Part shown: positions 59,652 through 64,000 of the stretch, one piece after another
How the letters are laid out: every line of letters starts with the position of its first letter
Numbering within the stretch: position 1 is the stretch's first letter
NCBI GenBank assembly: GCA_963839365.1
Contig: CAWIUT010000003.1
Location: forward strand, 186,001 to 250,000
Origin: DASSKA01 sp963839365
Lineage (GTDB): Bacteria > Actinomycetota > Actinomycetes > Propionibacteriales > Nocardioidaceae
Direction: 5' to 3'
Length of the DNA stretch: 64,000 nucleotides
Notes under the pieces: generated by a model
What the model was told of the DNA's origin: nothing
What the model saw: the letters and a program-made list of their open reading frames with translations, nothing else
Databases searched by the model: none
Made by a program: the position numbers and the translations under genes

Positions 59652-61195
59652 GCCGAGACTCCCTTCAGCTCCGGGGCCCGGTCCAGCAGCGGGCCACCCC
59701 AGCGGTCGACAAGGAGCGCCTCGAGCGCCGCGCCGACCCGGTAGACCCGGTCGTCGGCCATCGCCGGCGCGAGCACCTGCACGCCGGTGGGCAGTCCGTC
59801 CTCCTCCGCCAGCCCGCTGGGCACGGAGAGGCCGGGCACCCCGGACAGGTTGGCCGGGATGGTGGCCAGGTCGTTGAGGTACATCGCGAGCGGGTCGTCG
59901 ACCTTCTCCCCGATCTTGAACGCCGTGGTCGGGGCGGTCGGCGAGACCAGCACGTCGGTCTGCTCGAACGCGGCGGCGAAGTCGCGACTGACCAGGGTGC
60001 GCACCTTCTGCGCCTGGCCGTAGTAGGCGTCGTAGTAGCCGCTGGACAGGGCGTAGGTGCCCAAGATGATGCGCCGCTTCACCTCGTCGCCGAAGCCACG
60101 GTCGCGGGTCGCGCGCATGACGTCCTCCGCGCTCGGCGCCTGGGAGGGTCCCGGGTCCTCCGGCAGCACCCGCAGTCCGTAGCGCATCGCGTCGAACCTG
60201 GCCAGGTTCGAGGAGGCCTCCGCGGGCAGGATCAGGTAGTAGGTGGCCAGCGCGTGCACGAACGTCGGGCAGGACACCTCCACGACGTCGGCGCCGGCCT
60301 TCACCATCAGCGCGACCGCCTCGTCGAAGCGGGCCTGCACCCCGGCCTGGTAGCCCTCGCCGGTGAGCTCCTTGACCACGCCGATCCGCACGCCGGCCAG
60401 GTCGCCGGACGCGCCCTCGCGGGCCGCGGCCAGCAGCGAAGGCAGCGGCTGGTCGACGGAGGTGGAGTCCCGCGGGTCGTGCCCGCCGATCACCTCGTGC
60501 AACAGTGCCGCGTCGAGCACGGTGCGGGTCACCGGGCCGGCCTGGTCCAGCGAGTTCGCCAGCGCGACCAGCCCGTAGCGGGACACCCCGCCGTAGGTCG
60601 GTTTCATGCCCACCGTCCCGGTGACCGCGCCGGGCTGCCGGATCGAGCCACCCGTGTCGGTGCCGATCGCGACCGGCGCCTCGAACGCCGCCACCGCGGC
60701 CGCCGACCCGCCCCCGGAGCCTCCGGGGATCCGGTCCAGGTCCCAGGGGTTGTGGGTCGGGCCGTAGGCGGAGTGCTCGGTGGACGAGCCCATCGCGAAC
60801 TCGTCCATGTTCGTCTTGCCGAGGATCGGCAGGCCGGCTTCCCGCAGCCGGGCGACCACGGTCGCGTCGTACGGCGGCACCCAGCCCTCGAGGATCCGCG
60901 AGCCGCAGGTGGTGGTCAGCCCCTTGGTGGCCAGCACGTCCTTGACCGCGACAGGGACCCCGTCCAGCGCCGACGCGGGACTGCCGGCGGCACGCCGCCG
61001 GTCCGCCTGCCGGGCGGCCTCCAGCGCACCCTCGGCATCCACCTGCAAGAAGGCGTGCACCGGGCCGTCCACCTCGCCGATCCGGTCCAGGTGCGCCTGG
61101 GTGAGCTCGACCGAGGAGGTCTCCCCGGCGGCGAGCGCGGCGGCGAGCTCCGCGGCCGTACGGCGGGTCAGCTCGCTGCTCCTCGGGGCGTTCAC
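59648..61195 (-). CDS. gatA: Asp-tRNA(Asn)/Glu-tRNA(Gln) amidotransferase subunit A
   Basis: 515 aa glutaminase subunit of the amidase family. The triad is Lys85 in GVPVAVKDVLATKG, the cis-Ser in PGGSGGGSAAAVA (about Ser160) and nucleophile Ser184 in GTDTGGSIRQP. GKTNMDEFAMGSSTEHSAYG is the GatA signature. It starts at GTG 61195, overlapping the gatC stop as GTGA, and its stop overlaps gatB. The longer frame upstream is antisense noise over gatC. Length is slightly above the usual 480-490 aa. Confidence 0.97.
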   Translation of the reverse strand: MNAPRSSELTRRTAAELAAALAAGETSSVELTQAHLDRIGEVDGPVHAFLQVDAEGALEAARQADRRRAAGSPASALDGVPVAVKDVLATKGLTTTCGSRILEGWVPPYDATVVARLREAGLPILGKTNMDEFAMGSSTEHSAYGPTHNPWDLDRIPGGSGGGSAAAVAAFEAPVAIGTDTGGSIRQPGAVTGTVGMKPTYGGVSRYGLVALANSLDQAGPVTRTVLDAALLHEVIGGHDPRDSTSVDQPLPSLLAAAREGASGDLAGVRIGVVKELTGEGYQAGVQARFDEAVALMVKAGADVVEVSCPTFVHALATYYLILPAEASSNLARFDAMRYGLRVLPEDPGPSQAPSAEDVMRATRDRGFGDEVKRRIILGTYALSSGYYDAYYGQAQKVRTLVSRDFAAAFEQTDVLVSPTAPTTAFKIGEKVDDPLAMYLNDLATIPANLSGVPGLSVPSGLAEEDGLPTGVQVLAPAMADDRVYRVGAALEALLVDRWGGPLLDRAPELKGVSA

Positions 61196-61491
61196 GCCTC
61201 CTCCCCCAGGATCCTCGGCACGCTGAACCGCTGCTGCTCGACCTCCGGAGCGCCCGACAGCGCCTCCTCCGCGGTCAGCCCAGGCCGGGCGACGTCCTCG
61301 CGGAAGACGTTCACCAGCGGCATCGGGTGCGAGGTCGGCGGCACGTCCTGGGCAGCCACCTCGCGGATCGAGGCGATCGAGTCCAAGATCACGGCCAGCT
61401 GCGGCGCCAGGTGGTCCAGCTCGGCGTCGGACAGGTCGATCCGCGCGAGGTCGGCGAGGTGCCGGACCTCCTCGCGGCTGATATCGGGCAT
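61192..61491 (-). CDS. gatC: Asp-tRNA(Asn)/Glu-tRNA(Gln) amidotransferase subunit C
   Basis: 99 aa small subunit that holds GatA and GatB together. ISREEVRHLADLARIDLSDAELDHL and the DVPPTSHPMPLVNVFREDV segment are typical. It is the first gene of gatCAB. A TAGGAT on the minus strand at 61524-61529 lies about 33 bp upstream and may be the -10 element; no good -35 was found. Confidence 0.96.
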   Translation of the reverse strand: MPDISREEVRHLADLARIDLSDAELDHLAPQLAVILDSIASIREVAAQDVPPTSHPMPLVNVFREDVARPGLTAEEALSGAPEVEQQRFSVPRILGEEA

Positions 61492-61616
61492 GCAGGCTCC
61501 TGTAACGCGGTCGGGGACTCCTCATCCTATCCGGGGCGCGACGGCCGACCGGGATGGCTCCGGGCCGGGAGCCGTGCACTGCTGCGGGGGCTCCGGGCAA
61601 CCCCCCGAAGGGGTCA

Positions 61617-61646
61617 TTGACCCACGAGCGGCGAACGACGTCTAGT
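61617..61646 (+). promoter_or_regulatory. Promoter of the BBE-type oxidoreductase
   Basis: TTGACC (61617-61622) and TCTAGT (61641-61646) are 18 bp apart, about 43 bp before the ATG at 61690. A good match to a housekeeping promoter. Confidence 0.55.
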
Positions 61647-61689
61647 CGAGGCATCGGGGGTGTCCGGGAACCACTCGAGGGGCAGAGTC

Positions 61690-63132
61690 ATGACCCACAC
61701 CACGACGTCCGAAGCCACGCTCGGCGCAGGCTTCGTCGGCGAGTCAATCCATCCGCAGGATCCTCAGTACGACGCGGCGCGTGCGATCTACAACGGCAGC
61801 ATCGACCGCCGGCCCGCCATAGTGCTGCGCCCTCGCGACGCAGCCGACGTGATCGACGCCGTCCACTACGCGAAGGAGGTCGACCTGCCGTTGTCGGTGC
61901 GCTGCGGCGGACACGGCATCGCCGGCACCTCGGTCGTGGACGGCGGCGTTCTCATCGACCTGTCGGCGCTCAAGGGTGCCCACGTCGACCCTGAGCGGCG
62001 CACCGCCATCGTCGGCGGTGGCGCGCTGTGGGGCGAGCTCGACCGCGACACGCAGCTGTTCGGGCTGGCAGCGCCGGGCGGACGGGTGACCACCACAGGG
62101 GTCGGGGGGTTCACGCTCGGTGGCGGCTACGCGTGGCTGTCCCCCCAGCACGGGCTCGCCTGCGACAACCTGATCGGCGCCGACCTGGTGACCGCCGACG
62201 GTCGCCTGGTGCACGTCAGCGAGACGGAGCACCCCGAGCTGATGTGGGGGCTGCGCGGCGCCGGCGCGAACTTCGGTGTCGTCACGTCCTACGAGTTCCG
62301 GCTGCACCCGATCGGCCCCATGATCCTGGCCGGCATGCTGGTGCTGCCCAACACCGCCGGGGGCGAAGCTGCCGCGCTGGCACGCTGGTGGCGCGACCAG
62401 GTCGAGCAGGGACCGGACTCGGTGATGACCGGGATGGCGACGCTGCTCGCACCCCCGGAGCCGTTCGTTCCTCCGGAGCTGGTCGGCCGACCCGCGTTCG
62501 GGATCCTGGTGGGCGTCTCCGGCTCGGTCGAGGAGGGCGAGCGGCAGCTGGCGGCCCTGCGCCGAGAGGTGGCTGCGGTCGGCGGCATGGACCTGGTCCA
62601 GCCGATGCCGTACACCGCGTTCCAGGCGATCGTCGACCCGTTCAGCCCCAGGGGCTGGTTGAACTACCACCGCGGAGTCCACGCCGAGGCGCTCACCGAC
62701 GAGGTGATCGACGCCTACCTGCAGGTCGGACGCACCATCGGCTCGCCGATGACGCAGGGCGTCATCTTCTTCAACGGCGGCGCGATCAGCCGGGTGCCCG
62801 AGGACGCGACCGCCATGAGCCACCGGGACGCGCCCTACATGGCGCACCCGATCGCGTGCTGGGACACCCCGGACAAGACCGACCACGAGGTCGATTGGGT
62901 GCAGCGGTTCACCGCGGCGTTCAACCCGGTCCGCACCGGCGGGATCTACCTCAACTTCGAGCCGGGAACCAGTGAGCAGAGCGTGCGGGCCGGCTACACC
63001 CAGGAGAAGTACGACCGACTGGTGAGCCTGAAGGACGAGTGGGACCCGGAGAACCTGTTCCGGTCCAACCACAACATCCCACCCAGCGGGTGGAGACCCG
63101 AGGCCCGGGTGCCGCAGCAGGCTCGGCCCTAG
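61690..63132 (+). CDS. FAD-linked oxidoreductase (berberine-bridge-enzyme-like)
   Basis: 480 aa. The PCMH/FAD_binding_4 domain has VRCGGHGIAGTSV with the His that is covalently flavinylated in this family, then VGGGALWGELDRDTQLFGL and GVGGFTLGGGYAWLS. The C-terminal BBE segment DPENLFRSNHNI is present. Members oxidise sugars, alcohols or alkaloid-like compounds with O2. The expected Cys for bicovalent FAD attachment seems absent: YAWLSPQHGLACDN has its Cys in the GLxxDN position. Its TAG stop shares CTAG with ligA. Confidence 0.9.
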   Translation: MTHTTTSEATLGAGFVGESIHPQDPQYDAARAIYNGSIDRRPAIVLRPRDAADVIDAVHYAKEVDLPLSVRCGGHGIAGTSVVDGGVLIDLSALKGAHVDPERRTAIVGGGALWGELDRDTQLFGLAAPGGRVTTTGVGGFTLGGGYAWLSPQHGLACDNLIGADLVTADGRLVHVSETEHPELMWGLRGAGANFGVVTSYEFRLHPIGPMILAGMLVLPNTAGGEAAALARWWRDQVEQGPDSVMTGMATLLAPPEPFVPPELVGRPAFGILVGVSGSVEEGERQLAALRREVAAVGGMDLVQPMPYTAFQAIVDPFSPRGWLNYHRGVHAEALTDEVIDAYLQVGRTIGSPMTQGVIFFNGGAISRVPEDATAMSHRDAPYMAHPIACWDTPDKTDHEVDWVQRFTAAFNPVRTGGIYLNFEPGTSEQSVRAGYTQEKYDRLVSLKDEWDPENLFRSNHNIPPSGWRPEARVPQQARP

Positions 63133-64000
63133 TCGTTCCCCGGCTGGTCGGGAACCTCGGCGACCTTGCGGGCGGCCTCCGGGCCGTTTTCCAGCAGCGT
63201 CCGGAAGCCGCCCTCGTCGAGCACCGGCACGCCGAGCGAGACCGCCTTGTCGTACTTCGACCCGGGCGACTCGCCGACCACCACGAAGTCGGTCTTCTTC
63301 GACACCGACGAGGTGGCCTTCCCGCCGCGCGTCACGAGGGCCTCCTTCGCCTGGTCACGGCTGAACCCCGCCAGTGACCCGGTGACGACCACGCTGAGGC
63401 CCTCGAGCGTGCGCGGCACCGAGGTGTCGACCTCGTCGCGCATCCGCACGCCGGCATCGCGCCACTTCTCCACGATCTCGCGATGCCAGTCCACCTCAAA
63501 CCAGGCGTGCACGGACTCTGCAATCGTCATGCCGACGCCCTCCACCTCGGCCAGCGCCTCCAGGTCGGCGTCCCGGATCGCGTCCAGCGAACCGAACTCG
63601 GCCGCCAGCGCCCGCGCCGCGGTGGGACCGACGTGCCGGACGGACAGGGCGACCAGCACCCGCCACAGCGGCCGGTCCTTGGCGTCCTCGAGGTTGGCGA
63701 GCAGCCGGGCGCCGTTCGCGGTCAGCTGCGGCCCCTCCTCGCCCTTCTTCGGGGCGCGCTGGAACAGCGGCGTCTTCAGCAGGTCGGCGTCGGTCAGCGA
63801 GAAGATGTCCCCCTCGTCCTCGACCACGCCGGCGTCCAGCAGCGCGACCGCGGCCTCGTAGCCGAGCACCTCGATGTCGAAGGCGCCCCGGCCGGCCACG
63901 TGGAACACCCGCTCCCGCAGCTGCGCGGGGCAGGACCGGCTGTTGGGACAGCGGATGTCGGCGTCGCCCTCCTTCTCCGGCTTCAGCTCGGTGCCGCACT
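63129..64000 (-). CDS. ligA: NAD-dependent DNA ligase LigA (5' part cut by window edge)
   Basis: About 290 C-terminal codons. At the window edge the zinc finger is seen (CGTELKP, then CPNSRSCPA), followed by the helix-hairpin-helix region (LSVRHVGPTAARALAAEFGS, LAEVEGVGMTIAESVHAWF) and a C-terminal BRCT domain (LEGLSVVVTGSLAGFSRDQAKEAL to TDFVVVGESPGSKYDKA). The adenylation and OB domains lie outside. LigA seals nicks in replication and repair using NAD+. It converges on the BBE oxidoreductase with a shared CTAG. Confidence 0.96.
   Translation of the reverse strand, partial: CGTELKPEKEGDADIRCPNSRSCPAQLRERVFHVAGRGAFDIEVLGYEAAVALLDAGVVEDEGDIFSLTDADLLKTPLFQRAPKKGEEGPQLTANGARLLANLEDAKDRPLWRVLVALSVRHVGPTAARALAAEFGSLDAIRDADLEALAEVEGVGMTIAESVHAWFEVDWHREIVEKWRDAGVRMRDEVDTSVPRTLEGLSVVVTGSLAGFSRDQAKEALVTRGGKATSSVSKKTDFVVVGESPGSKYDKAVSLGVPVLDEGGFRTLLENGPEAARKVAEVPDQPGND

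Noticed and set aside
1..64000. Insertion sequences, prophage, CRISPR arrays, biosynthetic gene cluster
   Set aside because: No transposase, integrase, cas gene, spaced repeat array or secondary-metabolite synthase was recognised on either strand.

Overview
The window reads as a contiguous piece of a high-GC actinobacterial chromosome. The evidence is GTG starts, a zinc-binding L28 protein, an HU protein with a long Lys/Ala-rich tail, an F420 gene (cofC), a lone Lrp ligand-binding domain, DUF3515, an NdgR-like IclR regulator beside leuCD, and tRNA-Gln made through GltX plus GatCAB. A Propionibacteriales/Nocardioidaceae-like host is my guess from gene order, not a demonstrated assignment. No phage, insertion sequence, CRISPR array or rRNA was seen. 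Both ends cut a gene: recG on the left and ligA on the right.

Layout. 1-11.5 kb is housekeeping: recG, a DAK2/FakA-like protein, rpmB, thiL, an Lrp-like RAM protein, DUF3515, ddl, a Cys/Met PLP enzyme, gpsA-plsC, cofC with a small OB-fold protein, and the HU gene. 11.6-14.5 kb holds leuD-leuC and a divergent IclR regulator. 14.5-16.6 kb is alkylation repair (ogt and an Ada-AlkA fusion). 16.6-21.3 kb is an accessory patch: an AbiEii-like fragment, a lipoprotein, an ABM-domain protein, a NYN nuclease, a 44-aa basic protein and a GAF-PP2C phosphatase. 21.5-25.2 kb has tRNA-Glu and tRNA-Gln, a CPBP protease, gltX and a FAH-family hydrolase. 25.3-27.6 kb has a glycosylase-like protein and an amidase. 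27.8-33.8 kb is the leuB-ilvE-kinase-cimA cluster, with an attenuator before cimA. 34.2-38.5 kb has a methyltransferase, a yczE/MocR pair and serA. 39.0-42.2 kb is a glycine-betaine-type ABC importer. 42.3-44 kb is a WYL regulator and a divergent hydrolase. 44-47.7 kb is ilvBNC behind a leader-peptide attenuator. 47.8-51.1 kb is an ABC-2 exporter. 51.5 kb onward has ilvD, a BNR-repeat protein with divergent PadR, secreted and redox enzymes, gatCAB, a BBE-type flavoprotein and ligA.

How the genes fit together. Most of branched-chain amino acid synthesis lies here: ilvB, ilvN, ilvC, ilvD, ilvE, leuB, leuC, leuD and cimA. leuA and ilvA are not in the window. Two of these units carry readable transcription attenuators with coding leaders, MHQRQIIIS before cimA and MRFDILVGARRG before ilvB. 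leuCD faces an IclR regulator across a region with 11-bp-phased repeats. The second theme is glutamate/glutamine decoding: tRNA-Glu(CTC), tRNA-Gln(CTG), gltX and gatCAB are all present and no glutaminyl-tRNA synthetase is seen.

The items most worth a second look are the cimA attenuator with its Ile-Ile-Ile leader, the membrane-anchored Ser/Thr kinase inside the leuB-ilvE-cimA run, the phased repeats at leuC/iclR, several unannotated small proteins, and three convergent gene pairs that share a CTAG as both stop codons.
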